This document shows, piece by piece, positions 16,208-23,922 of a DNA stretch of 64,000 nucleotides. The position numbers and the translations under genes are program-made. How positions within the stretch are numbered: the stretch's first letter is position 1; each line of letters starts with the position of its first letter. Location: NCBI RefSeq assembly GCF_001936575.1, contig NZ_MSMP01000021.1:1-64000 (forward strand), in the 5' to 3' direction. The notes beneath the pieces were generated by a model. It worked only from the letters and a program-made list of their open reading frames with translations. It was not told the DNA's origin and did no database searches. Source of the stretch: Tenacibaculum agarivorans. Lineage in GTDB: Bacteria; Bacteroidota; Bacteroidia; Flavobacteriales; Flavobacteriaceae.

Positions 16208-16642
16208 ATGTCAATCTCAGATTTATACTCAAGCGGACAACACAAACAAGAAATAGGTCATTTTGCAAGTCTAGTAAAAATTGCAAAATCAGATGATATT
16301 ATTACTGACGGTGAACAACAGTTGTTAGATAGAGCTGCAAGAAAACTACATATTAAAGAAACTGAATACAAAGAAATTTTAAAAAACCCTGATGCTTTTC
16401 CTCTTAATCCACCAATTGGTTACGATGAAAGTATTGAACGTTTATATCGTTTAACTAAAATGATTTTTGCTGATGGTAATGTGGATAAAAACCAAGTAAT
16501 TTTATTACAAAAAGTGGCAATAGCATTAAGTATTCCTTTAGACAATGTTGAAAAGGTTTGTGATGAAGCTATTCATTTGGTAATGAATGATAATGATTTA
16601 GAGGACTTTACCGCTGCTGTTAAGAAAGTAAATTCTATATAA
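16208..16642 (+). CDS. TerB-like (tellurite-resistance fold) protein
   Basis: 144 aa, all-helical and cytosolic. Two internal acidic loops, SDDIITDGEQQLLDRAARKL (about 28-47) and ADGNVDKNQVILLQKVAIAL (about 91-110), are the repeated D-G-x-x-x-x-E/Q helix-hairpin pattern of the TerB fold (PF05099). TerB-like proteins are associated with membrane stress and metal sensing, but the biochemical role is not established. It is monocistronic, with an outer-membrane barrel gene 58 bases downstream on the same strand. Confidence 0.82.
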   Translation: MSISDLYSSGQHKQEIGHFASLVKIAKSDDIITDGEQQLLDRAARKLHIKETEYKEILKNPDAFPLNPPIGYDESIERLYRLTKMIFADGNVDKNQVILLQKVAIALSIPLDNVEKVCDEAIHLVMNDNDLEDFTAAVKKVNSI

Positions 16643-16706
16643 AACGCATACTAAAAGAAATTTTTAGTAGTTTTATACTCTATAACTTATCCCCAAAATT
16701 ATGATT

Positions 16707-17330
16707 ATGAAAAAAATTTTTTTCGTCATTACATTCCTATGTATTGCATACACTTTCGCACAAGGCGATTATGATCCTTCTAGAAAGTGGCAAATTGGAA
16801 TTGGTGGCGGAATAACCAAATTTTCCGATGAAGATGCTGCTTTTATTGGTGATAGATGGTTGGTACAAATACCTCGTTTAAATTTAACTGTTCCTGTATA
16901 TAAAAATATATCTATAGACGGAGCTTTATCATTTAATACTTTCGGTCTTGGTTTTATAGACAATTCCGCAAGTTATTTTTCTATGGATGGATCTGTTCGT
17001 TATAACTTCGATAATCTACATAAAGACATTTTACCATATGTTTTTGTAGGTGGAAGTTTAGTAGATTCTGATCGAAAAATGACACCAACGTTTAATTTAG
17101 GAGCTGGATTGACTTATTGGGTTTCTGATCAAATAGGTTTAAATGCACAATTGTATTACAAGCATTCTTTGGAGTCTTTTGAAAGTATGCGCTCTCATAT
17201 GCAATATACTGCAAGTATCATTTATGCTTTTGATGCAGGATCTTTATTCTCCAAAAGAAAACGTTCTTTAGTTGGTGGTGCATGTTATCATAACCAATTT
17301 AAACGCTTCGTTAAAAAAAGCCGTAGATAA
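16707..17330 (+). CDS. Outer-membrane beta-barrel protein
   Basis: The start chosen is the second Met (16707), giving MKKIFFVITFLCIAYTFAQG, a clean signal peptide with cleavage after TFAQ. The mature protein alternates polar and aromatic residues as in an 8-strand OmpA/OmpW-like barrel: WQIGIGGGITKF, ISIDGALSFNTFGLGF, LPYVFVGGSLV, FNLGAGLTYWVSDQIGLNAQLYYKHSL. The C-terminus is a basic tail (SKRKRSLVGG, then KRFVKKSRR), which may extend into the periplasm. There is no OmpA peptidoglycan-binding domain; its role is unknown. Confidence 0.8.
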   Translation: MKKIFFVITFLCIAYTFAQGDYDPSRKWQIGIGGGITKFSDEDAAFIGDRWLVQIPRLNLTVPVYKNISIDGALSFNTFGLGFIDNSASYFSMDGSVRYNFDNLHKDILPYVFVGGSLVDSDRKMTPTFNLGAGLTYWVSDQIGLNAQLYYKHSLESFESMRSHMQYTASIIYAFDAGSLFSKRKRSLVGGACYHNQFKRFVKKSRR

Positions 17331-17336
17331 AAAATC

Positions 17337-17372
17337 AACTAGTGTTAACTCAAGTTTTCACTAGTTTTTTGT
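17337..17372 (+). terminator. Hairpin terminator after the barrel gene
   Basis: AACTAGTG (17337-17344) and CACTAGTT (17359-17366) pair across a 14-base loop and are followed by TTTTTGTTTTT. Confidence 0.6.
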
Positions 17373-17374
17373 TT

Positions 17375-18124
17375 TTAGAAGGTATATACAATTCCATTAG
17401 TTAACCTGTACTGTTCTTTAGGAATATTCGCCGCAGGAAATTCATCAAATAAATACGTAAAAGTTGAAGAAAATCTAAGGTTCTTTACAATTTTAAAGGT
17501 AAACGTTGTTTGACTAGAAACTCTGAAATCTGCAAAAAAATCAAAACGTGGCTGGAAGTAGGTGGTGCTAACAACTGATATATTCTCTTTAGGAAATAAA
17601 CTCATAGAAAAATACGAACTACTTCTCCAATCGTTATTGGTTCTAATAATATCTTCTACAATTTTTTCATTTTCATACATTACTAAACTTCCTAGGTATA
17701 ATTTATACTCCTCAGATTTAGTCAATTTAAAACGTAAACCTGAACCTACTAGGCCTCTAAAACGAATTGCAGCTATTTCATCTTCTTGATGCTGAAAAAA
17801 GGCCTCTAAGGCTATTTTAGGATCAAACCTATAGTTGTACCTTAGGTGTTGTGAGTTTCTGCTTATAAGCTTCTGAGAATTAGCCTCACGGAAGTTTACG
17901 TTATTCATAAACAACCACAAATGCTTTCCTGTTTTGTATTGAACCCTAATTCGGTTTGATATTCCAAAAATTGTATTTCTATTTTTTATTAGGTGTAAAT
18001 CCAATCGAGCAAAACCAGACCAACCTACAGTATCTGTTACTCTACGTATACTTTCAACATTTATAATTTGAGATTGTGAGAAAAAGGGGAATGAGAAAAT
18101 AAAAAGTATAGTTAGTTTTTTCAT
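17375..18124 (-). CDS. DUF481/DUF2490-like outer-membrane protein
   Basis: The internal Met at 18124 is preferred: it starts MKKLTILFIFSFPFFSQSQ, a proper signal peptide, whereas the longer frame to 18193 overlaps the upstream acetyltransferase gene. 249 aa. The mature part is a beta-barrel with alternating strands (YKLYLGSLVMYENEKI, SSYFSMSLFPKENISVVSTTYFQPRF, TTFTFKIVKNLRFSSTFTYLFDEFP), ending in YTF as barrel proteins do. The pattern resembles the DUF481 (YdiY-like) / DUF2490 group; transport function is unknown. Confidence 0.75.
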   Translation of the reverse strand: MKKLTILFIFSFPFFSQSQIINVESIRRVTDTVGWSGFARLDLHLIKNRNTIFGISNRIRVQYKTGKHLWLFMNNVNFREANSQKLISRNSQHLRYNYRFDPKIALEAFFQHQEDEIAAIRFRGLVGSGLRFKLTKSEEYKLYLGSLVMYENEKIVEDIIRTNNDWRSSSYFSMSLFPKENISVVSTTYFQPRFDFFADFRVSSQTTFTFKIVKNLRFSSTFTYLFDEFPAANIPKEQYRLTNGIVYTF

Positions 18125-18143
18125 TCCTATTGATTTTCTTTTA

Positions 18144-18671
18144 CTAAGCTTCTTTTTTAATTTCAAAAATACGGTTGTATTCGTTTTCTTCATCTTTTAA
18201 ATCTTCTACTAATTTAAAGTTATTTCTTTTCAATAGTTTCACCGAACTTTCATTATTATATTGAGTATAGGCTACTATTGCATCCAAAAGTAAAGTGTTA
18301 AATCCAAATTTGAGGATATTTTTCAAAGATTCATCCATAATTCCTTTTCTTTGAAATTCAGGACTTAAATCATATCCTACTTCAGCTTTCTTTTTATCTT
18401 CTGAAAAGTTCCATAAGCAAATACTTCCTATCATTTCATTTTTTCCTTTTTCAGTTATTACCCAATATAAAATGGAATTGTTATCTATAGCATTATTTGT
18501 TTTTGATATAAACTCTAGTGCTTTTTCTTTTGATGGTGCATTAGGTCTTTTTACAAACTTATTAACTTCCTTATCTGATCGTAAATAAGAAATCATTTCC
18601 CAATCTGTTTCTTTTAACTTTCTTAATACTAATCTTTCTGTTGTTATTTCAGTAAAATTATTCTGGTGCAT
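18144..18671 (-). CDS. GNAT acetyltransferase (RimJ/RimL type)
   Basis: 175 aa. It opens TERLVLRKLKETDWEMI, standard for RimJ/RimL-like N-acetyltransferases, and has the acetyl-CoA region VGYDLSPEFQRKGIMDESLKNIL (about 98-120; the usual Q-x-x-G-x-G/A pattern is QRKGIM here) and NNESSVKLLKRNNFKLV. These enzymes acetylate N-terminal or other amino groups with acetyl-CoA; the substrate is unknown. It ends 19 bases before the preferred start of the barrel gene on the same strand. Confidence 0.88.
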   Translation of the reverse strand: MHQNNFTEITTERLVLRKLKETDWEMISYLRSDKEVNKFVKRPNAPSKEKALEFISKTNNAIDNNSILYWVITEKGKNEMIGSICLWNFSEDKKKAEVGYDLSPEFQRKGIMDESLKNILKFGFNTLLLDAIVAYTQYNNESSVKLLKRNNFKLVEDLKDEENEYNRIFEIKKEA

Positions 18672-18729
18672 TATATCTTTTTAGATAAAAATAAGAGATT
18701 AAAATAACTTGTTGTTTAATAAAACAAAA

Positions 18730-18844
18730 AGACTATCTAAAAATTAACATCATTACCGAAAACTTTAATTGTAAAGAATCTTTTACTTCTACTGCCTTAA
18801 ACAATAGTGTGTAAATTCGGAATGACGACTTTTTAGATAGCCTC
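18730..18844. repeat. MITE-like inverted-repeat element
   Basis: The left end GACTATCTAAAAATTAACATC and the right end, read on the other strand, GGCTATCTAAAAAGTCGTCATT are imperfect inverted repeats of about 30 bases, also sharing ATTCCGAA/ATTACCGAA. The inside (about 55 bases) has no coding capacity. This is the structure of a small non-autonomous element; no transposase is nearby. Confidence 0.55.
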
Positions 18845-18875
18845 ATTGATTATTTTATGCTAAATATCCTTGGTA

Positions 18876-20420
18876 TTAACCTAGTTTAGTTATTGCATTT
18901 TGAATTCTTTTGATCGTACTTTCCTTACCAATCATAGTCATAATTTCAAATAAATCAGGACCAGCTAGTTTTCCTACTAAACTCAATCGTAACGGTTGCA
19001 TTACTTTGCCAAAGCCAATTTCTTTAGAAGTAATCCAACCTTTTATTTCTGTTTGCGCATTTTCAATGGAAAAATCTTCAATTCCTTCAATTACAGTCAC
19101 TAATTCTGTCATTAACTCACTTGTAGTTTCTTTCCATTGTTTTTTTGCTGCTTTAGGATCGTACTCCGTTGGCTCTTCAAAAAAGAAGTTAGATAAACCC
19201 CAAAAATCTTGAACAAATGAAGCACGTTCTTTAATTAAACCTACAATTTTTTGAACGTAATCTTTGTCTTCCACAGATTGCTTCGCTTCACTTGCAATGA
19301 CATTCTCTTGTAAAATAGGTAAAAATAAATCCGTTAGTTCTTCATCTGATTTTTGCTGTACATACTGCTGATTAAACCATTTGGTTTTATCTGGACTAAA
19401 CTTAGCGCCTGATTTACTTACTCTTGCTAAATCAAAAGCTTGAACCAATTCTTCTAAAGAGAATAATTCTTGCTCAGTTCCTGGATTCCAACCTAATAAA
19501 GCTAACATGTTTATAAAAGCATCAGCAAAATATCCATCTTCTCTGTATCCACGTGTAACATTACCTGTTTCTTCATTGGTATATTCTAATGGAAAAACCG
19601 GAAATCCTAATTTATCTCCATCACGCTTACCTAATTTTCCTTTACCTACTGGTTTTAAAATCAATGGTAAGTGTGCAAATTTTGGTGCTTGCCAATCAAA
19701 AGCTTTATATAACAAAGCATGTAGTGGGAGAGAAGGTAGCCATTCTTCTCCACGAATTACATGTGAAATTTCCATTAAATGGTCATCTACAATATTCGCT
19801 AAATGATATGTTGGCATTCCATCTGATTTGAATAATACCTTATCATCCAATGTATTGGTATCTATTTTAATAGTCCCTCTTATTTCATCTTCTAAAATCA
19901 ATGTTTCATCTTGAGGTGTTTTAAAACGTACCACATATTTTTCTCCAGCTGCTATTTTTTGTTGCACTTCTTCCTCAGAAAGTACCAAAGAGTTTACTAG
20001 TCTTCCTTTTTCACGATTGTGCCAATTGTAAATAAAGGTCTTTCCATTAGCTTCGTGATCTTTTCTATGTGCATCTAATTGTTCTGCAGTATCAAAAGCA
20101 TAATATGCCCAGCCTTTTGCTAACAATTCTTCAGCATATTGCTTGTATACATCTTTACGTTCTGATTGTCTGTATGGACCAAATTTTTCATTCTTTCCAG
20201 GGCCTTCATCAAAAGGAATATTACACCATTCTAAAGCATCTACTATATACTGTTCAGCATTAGCTACATAACGTGTTTGATCTGTATCTTCTATACGCAA
20301 TACAAAGGTTCCATTATGTTTTTTAGCAAATAGGTAATTGAATAGTGCTGTTCTAACACCTCCCATGTGTAGTGGTCCTGTAGGACTTGGTGCAAAACGC
20401 ACACGAACGTTTTCAGACAT
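18876..20420 (-). CDS. gltX: Glutamyl-tRNA synthetase
   Basis: 514 aa, class I aminoacyl-tRNA synthetase charging tRNA(Glu). The HIGH-type motif is PSPTGPLHMGG (11-21), and the KMSKS-type loop is GKLGKRDGDKLGF (about 262-274), in the form usual for Bacteroidota. The anticodon-binding region covers about 330-514. Unusually, residues about 372-384 read NVIASEAKQSV, the translation of a dispersed REP-like palindrome (19275-19301) inserted in frame between two helices of the C-terminal region. The reading frame is intact, so the enzyme should work. A -7 box lies 20 bases upstream. Confidence 0.97.
   Translation of the reverse strand: MSENVRVRFAPSPTGPLHMGGVRTALFNYLFAKKHNGTFVLRIEDTDQTRYVANAEQYIVDALEWCNIPFDEGPGKNEKFGPYRQSERKDVYKQYAEELLAKGWAYYAFDTAEQLDAHRKDHEANGKTFIYNWHNREKGRLVNSLVLSEEEVQQKIAAGEKYVVRFKTPQDETLILEDEIRGTIKIDTNTLDDKVLFKSDGMPTYHLANIVDDHLMEISHVIRGEEWLPSLPLHALLYKAFDWQAPKFAHLPLILKPVGKGKLGKRDGDKLGFPVFPLEYTNEETGNVTRGYREDGYFADAFINMLALLGWNPGTEQELFSLEELVQAFDLARVSKSGAKFSPDKTKWFNQQYVQQKSDEELTDLFLPILQENVIASEAKQSVEDKDYVQKIVGLIKERASFVQDFWGLSNFFFEEPTEYDPKAAKKQWKETTSELMTELVTVIEGIEDFSIENAQTEIKGWITSKEIGFGKVMQPLRLSLVGKLAGPDLFEIMTMIGKESTIKRIQNAITKLG
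19275..19301. repeat. REP-like palindrome inserted in gltX
   Basis: AGATTGCTTCGCTTCACTTG followed by CAATGAC is the widespread 'GTCATTGCGAG...GAAGCAATCT' bacterial repeat, here as part of a gene. A related intergenic copy (GTCTTTGCGAG ... GTGAAGCAATCTGTT) lies at 46111-46153. Confidence 0.75.
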
Positions 20421-20440
20421 TTTTTACAGTTTAAAAAACG

Positions 20441-20448
20441 CAAAGATA
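20441..20448 (-). promoter_or_regulatory. -7 box of gltX
   Basis: Minus-strand TATCTTTG is a full match to the Bacteroidota -7 consensus TAnnTTTG, 20 bases before the gltX ATG. Confidence 0.5.
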
Positions 20449-20493
20449 GTTGTTAAACTAAAAGCATAAAAAATAAAATTGAGCATAAAAAAA

Positions 20494-20511
20494 GGGTTTC
20501 TTTCGAAACCC
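20494..20511 (-). terminator. Hairpin terminator of the barrel gene at 20538
   Basis: GGGTTTC-TTTC-GAAACCC; on the minus strand seven T follow. It ends the transcript coming from 21371 before gltX. Confidence 0.75.
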
Positions 20512-20537
20512 AATTCCCACTTGACTTAAAATTTAAA

Positions 20538-21371
20538 TTATAATTTGTAATATAATCCTAATGTTAATGCTGGAGATTTTGCTACTCTACGTCCATCGAA
20601 AGCACCACCAAATCCAAAGTTAGCTCCAAAGTTATCATCAAACTCACCGATTAATTTTAAACCGAATGCCGCATAACTTTGATCGTTTACATACAGACCT
20701 GTTAAAGCGTTAGTTGGTGGAATTATTACATCTCCATTTGTAAATGAAGCTACACCATCTAAGAAACCTGCTAACCATAACCAGCTTATTGCTTTATATC
20801 CTACTTCACCTCCTAATTTAAAGTTAGAACTATAATCATTTGTTCTAATATCTACTCCTGTAAATGCTTGAATATACCAATCATTAAATCCTCTACCTAC
20901 AGAAATTGTTGGTGTAAAAGTCCAAGCATCATATCCAGTTCTTAAACCAGATGGAGCATCAAATGTTCCTGAATTCGCTCCTATGGTTAACTGACCTGAA
21001 ATCAGCCATTTTTTATTATAAAAGTTATGTCGTACTCCAAATTGTATATTACCTAGTGAAGTTAAAGATTCTTCCGCTGTTAAAGCTACTGGTGCACTTG
21101 CGTCTACTAAATCTTTTGAAGCTACAAACTTAAAAGGCAAATTAGCTATTAAAGTAGTTTTATCAGAAATTCCATATTCTGCATATAATTGTAGAGTATT
21201 ATCATTCAATTCTCTTTCAGTTGTAAAATCTGGATTCCCAAATAATTCAGAATACGTAGGAATAGTTGTAAATGATAATTGTAAATACGTTTCTCCTTTT
21301 TTCTGTGTCCAAGGACTTTGAGAAAATGCAGTAACTGTAGTTAACAGTAATAAATAGGCTAATTTTTTCAT
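20538..21371 (-). CDS. Outer-membrane beta-barrel protein (MetA-pathway/transporter-like)
   Basis: 277 aa with signal peptide MKKLAYLLLLTTVTAFSQ. The mature start SPWTQKKGETYLQLSF and the strand series LQLYAEYGISDKTTLIANLPF, IQFGVRHNFYNKKWLISGQLTIG, WLWLAGFLDGVASF, LTLGLYYKL are typical of the large barrel family annotated as 'putative MetA-pathway of phenol degradation' or transporter. The C-terminal residue pattern (YYKL) fits BAM-assembled barrels, though not the classical terminal Phe. It is monocistronic with its own terminator; the cargo is unknown. Confidence 0.75.
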   Translation of the reverse strand: MKKLAYLLLLTTVTAFSQSPWTQKKGETYLQLSFTTIPTYSELFGNPDFTTERELNDNTLQLYAEYGISDKTTLIANLPFKFVASKDLVDASAPVALTAEESLTSLGNIQFGVRHNFYNKKWLISGQLTIGANSGTFDAPSGLRTGYDAWTFTPTISVGRGFNDWYIQAFTGVDIRTNDYSSNFKLGGEVGYKAISWLWLAGFLDGVASFTNGDVIIPPTNALTGLYVNDQSYAAFGLKLIGEFDDNFGANFGFGGAFDGRRVAKSPALTLGLYYKL

Positions 21372-21481
21372 TGTTTATCGATTAATTTTTGGATTTAGTA
21401 TTATTCTGAATGTTTTCCTTACAAAAAATGCCCAGAAAATTATTTTCTGAGCAGATTTTAAATATTATAACATATAAAATT

Positions 21482-22342
21482 TTAGTGATGTTTTAGTAAA
21501 AACGTTCTCGTTTTCACCCATGTATCATAGATCAATAACGGCATGTTACTATAATCATGAGTGGCTTGAGAATATATAGTGTATTCATTTTCAACACCTA
21601 ATTCATTTAATCTATCACGTAACTTTTCACCTTGATCTCTAGCTACAAGTTCATCCATACCTGCATGAAATTGAATAGTAGGAGGTGAGTCAGATTTTGC
21701 TTGGAACACAGGACTATTAGATTCAAAAAACTCTTTTGTTGGAGCAATTCCTGCTTGGCCAACAATTTGACCTAAAAAAGTAGTTGCATCATTTCCTGAA
21801 AGATCTGTAGGGCCAACTATACTTACTACTGCATTTACTTTTTTCTGCGTGTCTAAGGCATAACTCCATAACAATGATAATTGCCCTCCTGCACTTGATC
21901 CGATAAAGGCTAATTCATCAGAGATTTGATACTCACTTGCATTTGCTTTTAAATGCTCTACTACTGACGTAATATCGTCAGTTTGTGTTGGAAATGGAGA
22001 TACAAATGGCGGTGCTAAGAATGTTGCTAAACGATAATTCATATTCACAACCGCATAATCATCTAGCTCACTGATAATTATATCTTTAATAAAATTCATA
22101 TCTTCTTTACTTCCTTGTACCCAACTACCTCCATGGATTAAAATAATCACTTTTGTAGTTTCTGAACTTCTTCCTTTTGGTAAGTAAATATCATACACTT
22201 GTCTTTCTGCTGCACCATAAGATACTTCCAATCTAGATTCTGCTGCAATAGGTTCAACAACAACTTCCTTTTCATCAGAACAACTAATAAAAAGAACAGA
22301 TATCATCATAAAAAATAAAAGGGATTTGTAATGCTTACTCAT
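21482..22342 (-). CDS. Secreted alpha/beta-hydrolase lipoprotein (BD-FAE/lipase-like)
   Basis: 286 aa with lipoprotein signal MSKHYKSLLFFMMISVLFISC. The core contains IILIHGGSWVQGSKED (about 67-82), nucleophile elbow GSSAGGQLS, acid GMDELV and His in THDYSN, a complete catalytic triad. The domain resembles bifunctional feruloyl and acetyl-xylan esterases and related carboxylesterases. It precedes, on the same strand, nothing closely coupled; the beta-helix lipoprotein at 22485 is upstream with a gap of 142 bases, and the two could act on the same polysaccharide. Confidence 0.85.
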   Translation of the reverse strand: MSKHYKSLLFFMMISVLFISCSDEKEVVVEPIAAESRLEVSYGAAERQVYDIYLPKGRSSETTKVIILIHGGSWVQGSKEDMNFIKDIIISELDDYAVVNMNYRLATFLAPPFVSPFPTQTDDITSVVEHLKANASEYQISDELAFIGSSAGGQLSLLWSYALDTQKKVNAVVSIVGPTDLSGNDATTFLGQIVGQAGIAPTKEFFESNSPVFQAKSDSPPTIQFHAGMDELVARDQGEKLRDRLNELGVENEYTIYSQATHDYSNMPLLIYDTWVKTRTFLLKHH

Positions 22343-22484
22343 ACGTATACTAATTTGTTACGCTAATATAAGCAATTTGAAAATAAGTTTTATTTAAGAT
22401 AATTTTATGAGGTATCTGATTTACAAATAGTTAAACTATTTTTGAGGTAAATACATTTAAGTAATTAAAAATCAATTATTTATC

Positions 22485-23691
22485 TTATTTTTTAGACCAA
22501 ATAGTATTCAAATAATCATCCGTTGGATAAGGAGGCATGTTAGAATTATTTTCGTTTAAATCTTGTTTTACTGTAAATTTTCCTTCTTTTGGAGTTAATA
22601 AATCAGAAGTATAATTTCTGTTTACCAATGTGTTTTCTACTTTATCCCAAATTTTCTTTGATATTTTATCATTCATAGCTATACCCCCTATAATTACTGA
22701 GTTTTTTGCAGTAAAATTTCCACCTGATCCATTCATTGCATTTGTGGTAGCTTCTGTGGAACCACCTGGTAAGTGTGGATATCTAGATAAAGATGTTGAT
22801 CCTGCTACCAAGTACGAATTCTCTAAGGTTAATCCTGTAATTCCACCTGTTTGTAATGCTGTATTGTTAGATGCAAACATTGCTGTATCTCTTATTAAAA
22901 TATCAAAAGGTTCTCCACCGCCTCCAACTTGAGCAAATTGCATGGTATCAGTGTGAGGTTTGTCTCCAGTAAAAGGATATTTGAAAAAATTAGGAGCAAA
23001 ATAACAGCCATCTATCACTAGTTTTGTGATCACCCCACCAGCAGTGTATATATCTGATGTATCTCCGCTTTGCACTTTACTATCTGGCATAACAATTTCT
23101 ACCAGTTCTGTATTTTCTGTAACTATGTCTGGTGAACCATAAAGAGCTGTCCATCCTGTTACTTTAGACCACGCCAATGCAGAATGACTGCAACCTTGTA
23201 AACTAACAGAATCAAAAATAAATCCAGTAATAGCAATCTTATAAAGATTTAAAAATCTAGCTCCGTTTTTAACTGTTACCGTTCCATAACCTTCTTGAGG
23301 CGCAATAGTTATTCTTTTCTTCCAATTTAAATTTCCTAAATTTTTTAATACCGATTTACTTCCTCCTCCAGCTCCATTTCCTTTTAATTCTCCTGGTTTT
23401 ATCAAAATGATAATGCCTTCATTTACCATAGCATCAGTAACACTTTCTATTGTTTTTTTTATCTCATCCCAATTTGCATCAACATTAATTTTATTTGGAA
23501 TTTTTTCATCATACATAAAAGGCGTTTGTACTCTATGTGGCCAATGTGTTCCATTAGCTCCAAATGAAGCTTCTCTTGTGATAATGTTAACTTGGTCATT
23601 AGAATCTTTTATAGTATTGTCATCTTCATTTCGGTCACTACAAGAGAAAAAAAGGAATACTAATGTGATAAAAAAAAAATTGTTTTTTCAT
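22485..23691 (-). pseudogene. Beta-helix (pectate-lyase-like) lipoprotein gene with homopolymer frameshift in the signal peptide
   Basis: The intact body (22485-23516 and upstream) is a right-handed beta-helix rich in turns: VTVKNGARFLNLYKIAITGF, GLTLENSYLVAGS, NFTAKNSVIIGGI, similar to polysaccharide lyase-like proteins. Reading back past the Met at 23516, the frame stays open through PHRVQTPF and SDRNEDDN to FLFFSC, a perfect lipobox. The matching start ATG is at 23691, but it is out of frame by one base because of a run of ten A (plus strand) at 23670-23679. With nine, the product would start MKKQFFFITLVFLFFSC. Either a sequencing error, a real mutation, or a slippery phase switch; without repair the exported protein would not be made. 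Confidence 0.8.
23670..23679. repeat. Ten-base poly(A) tract causing the frameshift
   Basis: A run of ten A on the plus strand sits in codons 5-8 of the beta-helix lipoprotein. Removing one base restores the signal peptide. Such tracts are slippage-prone in replication and transcription. Confidence 0.85.
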
Positions 23692-23922
23692 GTTTAAATT
23701 GTTGGTTCTCAAATTTATTTTGGTAACTAATAAAATTTTAAATAGTAGCATTAGTCTTTCTAAATTTAATTCTTGTACCACTTCAAAATTCCACTGAATT
23801 CAGTGAAAATTAGAGCTTTTGACAACTTTATGTTACACTTAAAATTTGGCGAATTATTACAATTTTATCACTGTTATTCCAATTTTAAAATACTTAAATT
23901 TACAAGTTAACATTTTTAGATT

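Noticed and set aside
22630..22932. 100-aa plus-strand frame opposite the beta-helix gene
   Set aside because: It is antisense to the conserved repeats of the beta-helix and has no independent support.
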